From positions 43,725,079 to 43,789,078 of the forward strand of contig CM049309.1 of assembly GCA_026874595.1 (NCBI GenBank): DNA of 64,000 nucleotides. The letters run 5' to 3'. Origin of the DNA: Sipunculus nudus (lineage: Eukaryota; Annelida; Sipuncula; Golfingiida; Sipunculidae). The translations under genes were made by a program, and so were the position numbers. Shown piece after piece: positions 22,321-33,900 of the stretch (the stretch's first letter is position 1; each line of letters opens with the position of its first letter). The notes below the pieces were generated by a model. The model saw only the letters and a program-made list of their open reading frames with translations, had not been told where the DNA came from and made no database searches.

Positions 22321-22372
22321 TACACACACACACGAACGGAGATGAACGCATACCCTCCTGGCGGGGACAATA
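22321..22372 (-). mobile_element. Helitron-like hairpin element, 5' end (split by Tc1)
   Basis: On the minus strand it reads TGTCCCCGCCAGGAGGGTAT then GCGTTCATCTCCG, aligning with the 5' ends of the copies at 18235, 23311 and 55530. It stops at the Tc1 target TA. Confidence 0.6.
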
Positions 22373-23100
22373 ATATGTACATATAAGGGGAGCTGAAAAT
22401 ATGAAGGTAGTTCTGCTACGAACTTCATAGATTTGTCAAGGATTTTTACAGGAAAACGACTGTTTTTATAGACTTTCAAGGCAGTCTTCAATAAGCAACC
22501 ACCAAGAGGTCGAAGTCAGAAGATTTGCATTGACGTCATCTTAGTTCCCACGGGTGTAACTATTATGCGTGATCGACTTTGCCTGAATTAGGTTTTTGAT
22601 GGTTCGGGCTCCACGTGTATATTAATGATCCATGATAACCTGTATTTAACTTATAGAAATGACTCTCTGTCAGACAGAAGCAACACCCGGTCACGCATCT
22701 GTCGGGCATTTGGAGGCAAAACTCGTCTTACACAAAAAAAAGTGAAGGCTTTGTGATTTATTAAGCAGGTATCTGTGTTACTGCAGTCATAATATTGTCA
22801 GGAGAAGTAGGCGATAATTTGAGAGAATGCCAAGTTGACGATTAAACACTGACAACTAAACAGATGCTAATTGTGAAAAAACATCCGCAGTCTCAAATGT
22901 GACATCTCCCTTACGGAATTTCCCAGTTCATTGCAGTGGTTAAATTTATAGTTTGTAATTAATTATATGCCATTCCAGAAGCACAACAAGAACATAGGAA
23001 GAGATAGGTTTGTTTACGGACTCGTGACATATATACATGCCACGTCTGACCAGGAAAGTGGAGTAAGATTCACACGCAAACATTTATTTAAATATAAATA
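22373..23100. other. No gene seen
   Basis: AT-rich spacer without recognisable features on either strand. Confidence 0.5.
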
Positions 23101-23225
23101 CAGTTGAACCTCCGAATTACGGACACAAACGGGGCCGGACTTTTTGCCCGCAATAGAGAGATGCCCTTGGTAGGAAGGTTATAGATTTCGGGACCTACTT
23201 TCAAGGGACATATAAAAACACCTGT
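23101..23225 (+). mobile_element. TA-flanked MITE, related to 4104-4264
   Basis: CAGTTGAACCTCCGAATTAC at the left end, preceded by TA, matches the right end of the 4104-4264 element. The distal end is not clear. Confidence 0.5.
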
Positions 23226-23310
23226 CTTATACTTCCTGCATTGTCAATATAGTTGTTGGTATGGGGCGGTAATAATGTTTCATGAATGATGTACTGCCCT
23301 GACATGCAGT

Positions 23311-23640
23311 ACATTATTGCCTCCGCCAGTGCGTTATGCGATCATTCCCGTTAATGTGTGTGTGCTAATGTGCGTGCTTGTTCACAACATAACTAAAGCA
23401 GTCATGAACGGAATCTAATGACATTTTCAGGGCATTTCGGGAATGGACAAGGGAAGAAGCCATTAAATTTTGGTGTAGATCTGGAATATGATCCGGATTC
23501 AGGAACGTCATAATTAAAGGATCATTCACAAATGTATCCATTTATGCACGAATGAACCTGGAAATATGGGCCGAATAAATGAATGACCACATGGCGGAAG
23601 CTCCATCTTTACAAGTTCATTTGTCGGAGCCGTTTTAGCA
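23311..23640 (+). mobile_element. Helitron-like hairpin element, diverged full-length copy
   Basis: The start CCTCCGCCAGTGCGTTATGC, the middle GCATTTCGGGAATGG and CATGATCCGGATTCAGG type words, and the end ACATGGCGGAAGCTCC follow the order of the 55530-55800 copy. The terminal hairpin is eroded. Confidence 0.5.
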
Positions 23641-23789
23641 ACTGGTGCCACGAACTGTACGCACTTGCCCTACAATGATAGAACTTACAAATTCAGCTCT
23701 CGGGACCATTTTGAAACAGATGACACTGACTGTATGCACTTTCCCAACCTAACAAATTCAGTCGGACGAGCCATTTTGTCGCAGTTGCT

Positions 23790-23975
23790 CAGGGGCGGAT
23801 CCTGGATTTTGGAAGAGGAGGGTCCAGCCCTGAAAGACCAAATAAGGAAACCTGCAAATGGATCCCTTGATCCAGAAAGGGAGGGGTCCAGGTCCGATAA
23901 AAGGGGTTTAAACCCCTGAAAAAGGTTGTTGCTGCTCAAAGGGAGGGGGTTAGGGCCCCCTGGATCCGCCACTTG
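23790..23975. mobile_element. GGATCC-ended MITE
   Basis: The ends CAGGGGCGGATCC and GGATCCGCCACTTG form an inverted repeat of about 13 bp around a purine-rich body. The short frames inside are non-coding. Confidence 0.75.
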
Positions 23976-24424
23976 TTGCTTCATGCACATATTTCGTGAA
24001 TGAGTAAGCAATATCAAGAACAGTAGCATCCGCTTATTTTGTGCATAAATGAAGCCATCACGGGCGGATGCCGTTTATGTGCCAGGGATTCCATTCTGAT
24101 AATTAAGATACAGTAACTACTGGTTTATACGAAGGAAAGCTATACATACTATATACATTGTTCATCCGTTCAGTATATTGCTTTAATCATAGACATGCTA
24201 AATGAATAAGCAGGTAGTGCATGGGCCTATAAGGTATTTTATCATTAAAATAAAATCTAAAAGTTCATTCTTCTTAAGATGTTAAGCCGTGGCAGAAACG
24301 AAATTAGAAATATATTCGAGACCTGTGAAGGAGCGTGCGAACGATGTGTCATTTTAAGACTTTTAAAGACTTTAATAAGACTTTTATAGGTTTCAATATT
24401 TGTTTATGTTATATACTTCTTTTT

Positions 24425-24580
24425 CAGCCCCCATAACCTTTTAAGGATTTCTGGCCATTTTTTTGCGGCACAGACCCCACCTTTTCCGGACCTGTGGACC
24501 TATTATCAGATTTGTCATATGTCCTTTTGGGTTGGACTCTCCTTTTGCGAAATCATGGACCCGCGCCCATAAACAGTTCG
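24425..24580. mobile_element. GGATCC-family MITE, degenerate
   Basis: The body CAGCCCCCATAACCTTTTAA then TTTCCGGACCTG follows the 43764-43971 copy. The terminal GGATCC has decayed. Confidence 0.4.
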
Positions 24581-24789
24581 CACCATCAGAATGTCCAAAG
24601 GGTCGGAAAAGTCTCCCCCTTTTTTCTTAAATGGAGCTTGTATGTATATATAGATCACCGATTTCCATATACATATTTTTACTTTATTCCAGGCTAATGC
24701 ATATCTTGATGACAAATGTTTGCGATAATTAACAATATAACGTCTGTATAATTATATTTCAAAACGTTTGCTGCTTTTTAGATTTTCCT

Positions 24790-25520
24790 GACGCGAAGTG
24801 CCGGGTCGGCACAAGGGAAAGGAAATGTGGGCCGTAGACACATGCACAGTATTACGAAGACAAATAAATGAGGGGAAAATCCTGGGCCGATCCGGGAGTC
24901 GAACCCAGGTCGGTGGCGAACAAGTCCGGCGTACCAACCGCTTCGCTTTTTGTCATCCCGTAACACACCCCCTCTTAAGAGCGTTCTGCTATCAGAACAA
25001 GACTATAATTATCCCAGGAGTCACACTTGGTGAGCTTATTCCCTGGGCCACAAAGTTTACCGTCACGTTAGACGAGCCCCCATTTTGTTACGAAGACAAA
25101 TTGTTGAGGGGAAAAATTCCTGGGCGGATCCGGGAGTCGAACCCAGGTCGGTGGCGCACAAGTCCGACGAACCAACCGCTTCGCTAGCTAAGCAAGCTTC
25201 ACCAGCGAGACAGTTCGGTCCGCTTTTATGTCACCCCGTAATACACCCCCTCTTAAGAGCGTTCTGCTATCAGAACAAGACTATTAATCCCAGGAGTCAC
25301 ACTTTTGTGAGCTTATTCCCTGGGCCACAAAGTTTACCGTCACGTTGAACGAGCCCCCATTTTGTTACGAAGAGAAATTGTTGAGGGAAAAAATCCTGGG
25401 CCGATCCCGGTTTCGAACCTAGGTCGGTGGCGCACAAGTCCGGCATACCAACCGCTTCGCTAGAAAAGCAAGCATCACTAGCGAAACAGTTCGGTCCGCT
25501 TTTTGTCACTCCGTAACAAC
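24790..25520 (-). repeat. Tandem array of three tRNA-derived SINE-like units
   Basis: Three units of about 236-277 bp begin with TTACGAAGA(C/G)AAAT at 24852, 25088 and 25365. Each carries, on the minus strand, a tRNA-like head with A box TAGCGAAGCGGTTGG (25462-25448, 25186-25172; partial at 24946-24933) and B box GGTTCGACTCC (24905-24895, 25143-25133; altered in the third). The shared body includes CCCTCTTAAGAGCGTTCTGC. This is a SINE multiplied by tandem duplication, not an array of tRNA genes. Confidence 0.7.
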
Positions 25521-26348
25521 AGGCCTTAAAAGAGGTCCACTTATGAAAGGCATTATCCTCCACATATCAATGTAAGAATGAAAAGATAAGGGTGGCCAAG
25601 TCACTTTAATAATGCAATAGCGTATAAAATTACACTCGCGAATGCAGGCAAGAAACTCTTGCCATGAATATCCATATTATATCAATACGAATCTTTAACC
25701 ACACGCAACATGAAATGCACTATTATGAAAAAGAGTTGGGTGCATGTACAATAAACAGTGCTTCAACAAGTGATGATGCTACTTAACAAAAACAATTTCC
25801 TATAAGCTATGACGCTCAGCCTAAGTGTATATGTAACAAACTAATGGAGAGATTTTACATTATGAAATGCCAAAGAAGTTTTTTTTTGAATAACACTTAT
25901 ATTTATCCAATCACAAAAAAAAAGGTTAAAGTAAAGGTAAGGGTAAGGGTGAGGGTCTCTCCCCCCCCCCCCCCTTTTCTCTTGAAGTGTAGGGAACTAT
26001 GCCAATTAGTGTCCCAAGGGGAACCATTTCCATATTTTCCAATGAATCCTGAGACTGTTTTACGAAGGGTTATCGAAGCACCATCTGTCAGAAACTACGC
26101 AAATTCAGAATCCTTAGAAATGAAATTATTTTACGAAGGGACCATGACCCGGCTATTGGAGCGTCAACTGTCAAACTATGTAGTGAATCCACTATATGTG
26201 GGTGAAATTTCGGCGCAATCTATCGACAAGGAAGGAAACTAAACTGATCTTCGAGAGCAAACTAATAGACTGGTCATGTCTATCTTTCACGATTAATAAC
26301 AATGTTTTTAATGCCAGACTACTTGCATGATGACAATCAACACCAAGG

Positions 26349-26386
<38 letters not shown>

Positions 26387-26781
26387 TTAAATTTACCAAA
26401 TTCATTTAACTCATCTACTACATTTCTATACGAAACATGTAAATATGATAATATTCCTACCTTTATGTGCCTTTTGCATTCAAACTATTTCGGGTAAATA
26501 AATCATTAACAAGGTTAATCTTAGCACAGAGAAAATACATTATAGGTGACAGGGTTGTAAACAACATGTGTACAGAATAAGTGTATAACAAGCATAACAA
26601 AATCTTAATATACCAATTAATACAATTTCAATATCAAAACGTTAATACATGTGCATGTAAATGGTTAAGACATATTCATGCCACCGAGACACTAACCAGG
26701 AATAAATGCGAATCATTTAAACACTTTCACGCTTTGGCTCCCAACAAAGATATTACACAAGCCCCTATTAATTCACAGAAC
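25521..26781. other. No gene seen; CA microsatellite
   Basis: Contains a poly-C run (25961-25974) and (CA)15 at 26350-26379. A 132-codon plus-strand frame at 25844-26239 begins in low-complexity sequence. Its C-terminal half has no domain I recognise and no splice context. Confidence 0.4.
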
Positions 26782-26980
26782 GCCAAAAAAGGAAGGGTTC
26801 CTAGGCACCGCGCGCGTCAATTTTTATGTTGTGGTTTTACCTGTTTAGCAAAACAATTCTGTTATAATCATGCTTTTCCCTGATCATATGACAATTAATA
26901 TCGAAACATACAAAAAAAAAGGAAAAAAAATCGACCAAGTGCACTTATTTAAAAGTGCCTGAAAAGCCAAGTTTTTTGGC
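26782..26980. mobile_element. Harbinger-like MITE, copy C (shortened)
   Basis: GCCAAAAAAGGAAGGGTTCC then AGGCACCGCGCG at the left. AAAAGTGCCTGAAAAGCCAAG...TTGGC then TTA at the right. The middle (TGTTTAGCAAAAC, CCCTGATCATATGAC) is shared with copies B and D. Confidence 0.65.
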
Positions 26981-26983
26981 TTA

Positions 26984-27479
26984 ATAAATACAGTGTTTAA
27001 TACAAGTCGCACACCCCTAAGCTGCCAAAATATTGCATCGCAGGAATAACCCTAAGATGCTATCAAGTTATATAAACAGTAAGGATACATAGTTTGCTCA
27101 AATTAACATGTGGAGCACTCAGCTTCGAAGACCAGCTATTCTCGATATTCCCATAAACACCTACTCCCGAGCCGTTTCGCCACATCGATCGTTTCTCAGA
27201 AAATGCTCACACATTTCCGTATTTTCCCGAAAATACTGTAGTATAATTTTCCAGTCTCAAATAACGATAACATCAGATAACATAGTATATGTTTTGATAA
27301 ATAGAACCCCCTTTTGTTAATGATAATTATATAAACAAGAAAGTTAAATTTAAATAGGGTGTATACGTCGGTCATACTTAGGATCTGTAAACCAGATCAA
27401 ACATATCAGTTATGTATTTGTAAGCCAAATCAGACATACCAGATATGTATATGTATGTATATATGAGTATGTATATATA
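26984..27479. other. No gene seen
   Basis: AT-rich spacer downstream of the fusion-enzyme gene. Confidence 0.45.
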
Positions 27480-27648
27480 AGTAGAACCTCGCCTTCCTCG
27501 CTTAATCGACCACCTTGAAATAACGACAACTTGTTCATCGTCCCGTTTCTCTTTTGGCTCTATTGAAGACCTCACTTAGACGACCAGTAATAAAATGCGA
27601 CCACCTTATCAAATTCCCGTTTGTGGTCGTAATTTAGAGGTTTTACTG
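27480..27648. mobile_element. TA-flanked MITE just beyond the fusion-enzyme stop codon
   Basis: The left end GTAGAACCTCGCCTTCCTCG and the right end AATTTAGAGGTTTTACTG pair as TIRs. TA then TATATA follows at 27649. It lies 38 bp past the stop of the minus-strand gene, so it probably forms part of that gene's 3' UTR. Confidence 0.6.
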
Positions 27649-27685
27649 TATATATATGGAGGAATCTTCAGATAATATCAGACGG

Positions 27686-27934
27686 TTATATCTCCTGAGA
27701 GTCGTCTAGATGAGCGACGAACTTCTCTTCGGGATAGAACCTCTTCCTGAGCTGTGTGGAGCTGATCCCCCGGGTGTAAGGAACAAGGCGTACTGGCATC
27801 ATGTCCTCAACGACACCCCGCCCCGGGAAGTTAGGCATGTCGTCACCGCGCATGTACATAGCAGACTGGTTCACAGACAAGTTCACGATACATTTAATGA
27901 ACATGGAGGGGTCCGTCCCACTGATCACAAACAC
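27686..27934 (-). CDS. Fusion enzyme exon 9 (end of cytidylyltransferase, stop)
   Basis: 249 nt, acceptor GGTATTTTCAG. It encodes VFVISGTDPSMF, then VPYTRGISSTQLRKRF (the ISSxxL nucleotide-binding motif) and a short acidic tail ending at TAA 27688-27686. Confidence 0.9.
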   Translation of the reverse strand: MFVISGTDPSMFIKCIVNLSVNQSAMYMRGDDMPNFPGRGVVEDMMPVRLVPYTRGISSTQLRKRFYPEEKFVAHLDDSQEI

Positions 27935-30900
27935 CTGAAAATACCAGTACCAAATGTACACGGAGTGAGAGTAACATCAATACTATATGTTTAAAAGCGG
28001 ATGTTAGTGCCAGCCAGAGGTAACAGACCGATGGATCAATAAATTCGCAGAAAAATTGTAAACATGCAAACTATTGTAAATTAACGCTTTTATTATTTAC
28101 GGTTATACCATTTACATACCAGCGCCCTCTAGTGTTTATATTTGCATATGTTTTTATCTAATCTTGAAAAACTTTGCCAATATTATATTTCTGTTTGTCC
28201 ACAATATTGATAGGGGGATAGAGGATTTTATAATTTGGAAGGGGGCCTCATTTTGCGGAGACGATTCACGAAGTGCCGAAAAGAGAGGCGATGTCTCCGT
28301 GCAATATACGTGACGCTAAATGCGGCGCTGTTTTGTGGTGTGTGGTGTTTACCATGCATTTTTTCCCCGAAAATTTATATCGAAAAGGTTATTTTCCAGG
28401 CCTGACTTCCATCCTCTGACGGTTTAACATTCACTTTCTCAATGATCAATTTCTGTGCACCATAAATCCCGTTGTGTCCCCCACACTCCATCAGTGACTC
28501 ATTAAACCCTGAAATTAATCCCGTCTCTCAGAAAAAAAGGGTTGGCCTACCTCGTCGGCCATGGCCTTGACGTTTGACATGCGCGTGCACGTGTCGTCAA
28601 TAGGAACCCGTTTCTTCAGTTTATATATACTCCGGCTGTCATGTACGCCGACGATCACCTGGTGTGAAGCACATACCACTTGTGTCAAAATAAGGCCAAA
28701 AAAATAAAAGGTATGGTTCTCTGGCACCGCCCGCGGCAAATTTACCCCCCGCTTCAAAAATATTTATTTTGATTTTCATCTTTCAAGAAGATAAAATAAT
28801 ACAATTTTGATACTCTTTCCATTGTTATGTAGTGCTTTTACATGTTTAGCAAAAAAAAAGCCCTGTTGTTTTCATCCTTTTCCCTGATCATATGACATTT
28901 TTATCGAAACTTACAAAAAAAAGTCAAAAATAAAATACCGCCCGCCCGCAGTGATTTCTGAAAAAAAGTGCCTGAGGACCATACCTTTTTATTTTTTTTT
29001 GGCCTAACAAACAATCTAAATATTCTGACTAGCGCCTACATTTTAGTAAAAAATATTAGACATTCAAATACTGAAATATTATACCTGGCTGTTTCGAGTC
29101 CTTTGGCAACTGTATAGATATGGTCATCAAAATAGTCTAAAATAAAGTGCGTAGGCCTACATTTGAGCGCACAGCAATTTGTACAATTTAAAAAAATACT
29201 TTTAAAGTATTTTAAATGTAAAAAAAAACGTAATATCTATTTAATCCATCAAGGGGTATGGGATGGGCTGCCTTTTTGATGACGGGTCCAAAAGAGAAGA
29301 ATTGAGAATTCAAGATGAAAGAACACCAGATCTGACAGTAATGGAGAGGTCATTTGTATTTTTCATACAGAAATGAAGTGTATATTCTCATCCTGCTATC
29401 CCTACGTTCTTGCAAAAACATCTGCTCCAATTCGATAACATTTAATTCTTGCTCTTTATAAAATATGATAGGTATATATTCATAAATAACTGTCGTGGTA
29501 CTTCCACAAAGCATGTTTATTAATAACCTCTTTCCCAGCCGCGCGCATGCGGTCAAGCAAACGCACGTGACCTTCGTGGAACAAATCAAAACAGCCCACG
29601 GTGTAAACCTTGTCCACCTTCCGGGCCAGTGGTCTGCCAAAGTGGTTCTTCTTTTCAACAGGTTCATACTTCATGAACGGATCATTGTCTGACATCAGAG
29701 ACTCAGAGCCAATGCCGCTGTCATCCAGAGAGCAATAGTTAGACCTGAAAGAGAGGCGCACAACAGAATCAGTTTATTGAAGTATACTGAAGATATATAC
29801 AAATCAACTTTTCCCACAGTTTTGCCCATCAAATAGTGCGATGCACCTTTAAAAGCGTGTGCCAGATTAGCACGGGAAGTTGCTGAATATAATCAGAATT
29901 CTCGAAGGAGAAACAAATATGAGAAAACGTATTAACACTTGCCTGCAGGTAAAACGTAAAGGAATAAAGGAATTATCTGTATTTTAATATTTTTTATCTC
30001 CGTGGGCTTACATAATTATATTTGGGTGACATAAGGCATTTTACCACTAGTAATCCCATATGGTAAATAGTCAAATGGAGAATTTTGGGGGCATTAATGT
30101 GTGTGGCAATCAATCAAAAGAATTAAATCGGCGATATGCAGCGATATATATATTAAGATAAGTAGAGACCGTTTTGCGCTTTAATTTACATTCAAACATT
30201 CAAAGTTATTAGACTGACTTTGTCCTGACGGGGCTTCGCTTTGTACCCAGTCGAGGTATCTTATTGCCATGGTTACTGGTTTTGAAATCATTCATTTGTA
30301 GTTTCCTGTTCTTCAGTTTATGAGTCAAACTGGCGTGGGCCAATCGGATACATATACCAAGACACACCAAGCCAACAACGCCACCTGCCGAGCAAATGAC
30401 AAACTATTGATGACCAACCGAGGCAATATATACGTTATTTGTCGAAAAAAAAAACTTCTTAGATACTGATAATATATGCTCTTTTTCAAATTTTACTTAA
30501 GATTATTTAGACTGCCAATTACACTGGATTTGTTATTTTCAAATTTACAATCCACACACTCCTTATAACAATGCATTTAAAACGGTTTCCATATCTCAGT
30601 GGCAAAACAAAATGCCTGCACTGAAATCAAATGATAACAAATACAAGAATTACACGAACATTATATGTGCCATCATCTGATCAGTTTTCACATAAATGAT
30701 ATATATCCTTTCATTTAGAAAGACACTTTTAAGTCATTAAGAAAAAAAAAAAAAAAATCACACCCAGGCACCCGGGGGGAGAGAACGTATGTACTCACTT
30801 GAACCGGCTAAAGGATTGCTGTAATCAGTAGAAAGACAAAGAAGGGCTATTCCGACAGATTCCAGTTTCTCCTTGAGTTTACCTTCCATGGCGGCAGACG

Positions 30901-33900
30901 TCGCTGGTCGACCATTTGTTTGACCGAGACGACTGAGGACAATATCCACATACATGTACAGTCGTTCCTGCTTAATTGTATATCGTAGAATTGCATATCC
31001 CGCTTATTTGCATAAAATCATGAAAATCGAAACCTTTTCCTATATCGTCTTAAGGTACTAATATTTGTAAAATATAACCGTATCTTTAGTATGTTGATGC
31101 GGCGCTTCAGATAAAACGAAAGCTGCAGGAGTTAATAATTAATAATAAAGAAGACGCCGATTAATTCATAAAACTTCTTTTACGAATTTTCATAAAAATA
31201 AATAAAAATGACAAACAATATTTTGTAACCTGCTGGCAATTTAAAACAGCTTTAAGTAACTTTTTAAGTAAGTTTTTATCTGGAGAAATGTGCCACCTGC
31301 ATAGTAACTGAAGCAAATTAAACACAGTCTATTTTCGAAAAATAGTTCAACGTACCGCATAGACAAAGCACGATAGTAGTCCTGCACTCTGACGACGCCT
31401 AGCAACACCTCGTAACCAATAACAATTCCGATGACGCTGAACCACGTGATCAGGGACGACGCAGACATCTGGTCGTACTTGGTGATGAGAAGGATACTCC
31501 ACAGGGACATCACGTTTACAATCTGCAAATATCATCACATGTAGAGAACCATCAAAAACGTACGCAATCTTTAGGGTGAAAGAATAGATCATCGTCACGA
31601 TATGTTTGTTAAAAGAGCCGTATCATCGAAAAGAACCTAGGCACATTAACATTAATGTATTGTTTGATCAAAGTGGGCTGATATACTCGTATTATAACGG
31701 TTCATTAGGCGTTTATATTTGGCAGTTGGTCTCAGTCATCATCGGTTCGCCACCAGGGGTCATTACTTTCTTCTGTTTAAGTTTTGCTTTCCAGGTCACC
31801 CTTTTCACAAAACATCTTTTCATTAACAGTCGTTTACAATTTGCGGTTTTCAAAAACATTTGTTTGGGGGGGGGGGGGGGTGGATGGGAAACAAGCGAAG
31901 TCAAACAAGGCAACTAAATGACAACTTTTTTTGACGATTTTAACAAGTGAATATATAGGAAAATTTGGAAAAAACAAAAACAAAATGAAGCTTTTTTTTT
32001 TGCAAATAGGCCTATGTGGTGAAAAATACAGAACTAAAAATTAAGGTTTTAGTAGTGGAAATCATAATTATAAAACAAGGTGATACAGATTTCTTTAATC
32101 TTGAAAAATCAGACCTTGTCACAAAATGCGTCGAGAAAGCCACCGAACAGGGATTCGTCTGGGTTACTCCCCTGCCTCCTCTGGACCTGGGCGACGATCC
32201 CATCCACGTGATCAAGGTAGTCATGCAGCACCACCAGCCCACAGGAGATGGCGGGGTTCCCCGACCTGACAGCGAGAAAAGACAAGGTGAGGAGGTAGGT
32301 ACACTCCTAAGGCAACGGTTATTCTATATTTGTTCGAAATCATTCTACTTGATTGTATGTAATTAGGTTGAGCGCATTTAAAGCAGCATTCTTCAGTAGC
32401 ATAAAAATATGCTGTACCTATCATGTGCGCGTTTTTCATCTTATTTAGTTAATATTCTATTATAAACCTTGTATCTGAAATAGGAGTCATGAAATTTCAA
32501 CCTGCACGCTATTTTCATAAACTGGTGTGGCAACGGAATAAGTGGCTTCGGTATTATACGTCGTCATTTTCATTGGCTATTTCGTCGTTTTCAAGTGCGT
32601 TTGTATGAGCCATGACGCAGCTGATCCCGAGGTGCTGCCGTGTGTGTAAATAACAGATTACTTGCGTCCGACGCACAGTGATACAACACCCATGCATTAT
32701 TTGGCCAATTGAATTATTTCTTAGATCTCAAGCGTTTCGTGACAGCTCCGTATGTTAGTTAATCTAGAGCCAACTAGATTTATCTTCTGTAACATGGCCA
32801 CCGAATAAGACATGTAGAGAAGAACGATTTATGGGGGGGAATTAACATTTACATACGTATTGGAACGAACCCATAAACAAATCAAGATGTAAATATATCA
32901 CATGTTGAATGGTTTGTATAAATCTGAAAGTATTTTTATATTCAAATCGTAGTACGAAGTTCGCATCCGTAATTTCCTTTCAGATATGTCCCTAGGTTAT
33001 AAAAAGAATTCCTTAGGCTAATTAACCTGTATTTGTAGGTGTATCCAGGACACAATTATAAATTTGTTTGTTAATACTTTAATAATCTGTATTAGGTTTC
33101 CAGTATTTCTTTGTCAATCTTTTCAAACGGTCTCCACAGAGCAGATATTTTTAATTACCTTTTATCGGAATGTAATAAAGATCGTCATACTATTTCGATC
33201 ATAAGTGGTCACGACAACGTAAATGATTGATATTATTACGATAAAGCCGGCTAACCGCAGGAAAAAGACGATAGGCAGGACAAGGCAGGTTCTGGCGTAG
33301 GTCACGGTGTTGGCCGTCCATACAGTCCTAGAGCGGCCAAATATCGTCCAGTTCCTGGGAATGAGGGCCACCACAGGGGCGTGGGTGACCTGGATGGGGG
33401 TGTATATCACCTGGTCGTACAGCTTCACCTGTAACATTGATCGGTCAGTACGACATTAGGTTTCGCAAAATAAAATCCAGTAAACATTGTTATACACGAT
33501 CATTTAAATAGAAAATACATACTATACGATCAGGTAGATATGAAAAGTTTCACTGTGTCAACAGTCCTTTTAAAATAAAAGTGTTTTTGGAGTAAAGTAT
33601 TATCAAAAGCTGATGCTACTGCCTCAAAAGAATACCAGTATGATTAACAATTACAAGTAAGTTTTTACAACTTACATTTCATGCTCTGACGTATCACTAA
33701 TTATTAAAGCGTTTAGAAGTTTCCTGGCCAGTTATAATGATCAATAAATGATTTAGATATTTATTATTTATGTATTATTATCATTGACAAAGAATTGTAC
33801 AGAGCAATTTCATGTAAAATGTGGTCAGGTATAAGATATACACATGTAATGATGCCACATGTACTTGAAGAAAGTACATTAACAGTAGCAAATAAAATCA

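Noticed and set aside
24895-25465. Three tRNA-like sequences that could be called tRNA genes
   Set aside because: They have A and B boxes but no complete cloverleaf acceptor stem, and they share a long non-tRNA body, so they are SINE heads.
24790-25520. Direct repeats at regular spacing considered as a CRISPR-like array
   Set aside because: Units are about 250 bp with a SINE structure; the genome is eukaryotic and there are no short spacers.
25844-26239. 132-codon plus-strand frame
   Set aside because: Begins in A-rich and poly-C low complexity and has no recognisable domain.
33162-33255. Extension of fusion-enzyme exon 2 into LAGFIVIISIIYVVV
   Set aside because: It is open and hydrophobic, but no donor within it restores the phase needed for exon 3; CG|GTTAGC does.
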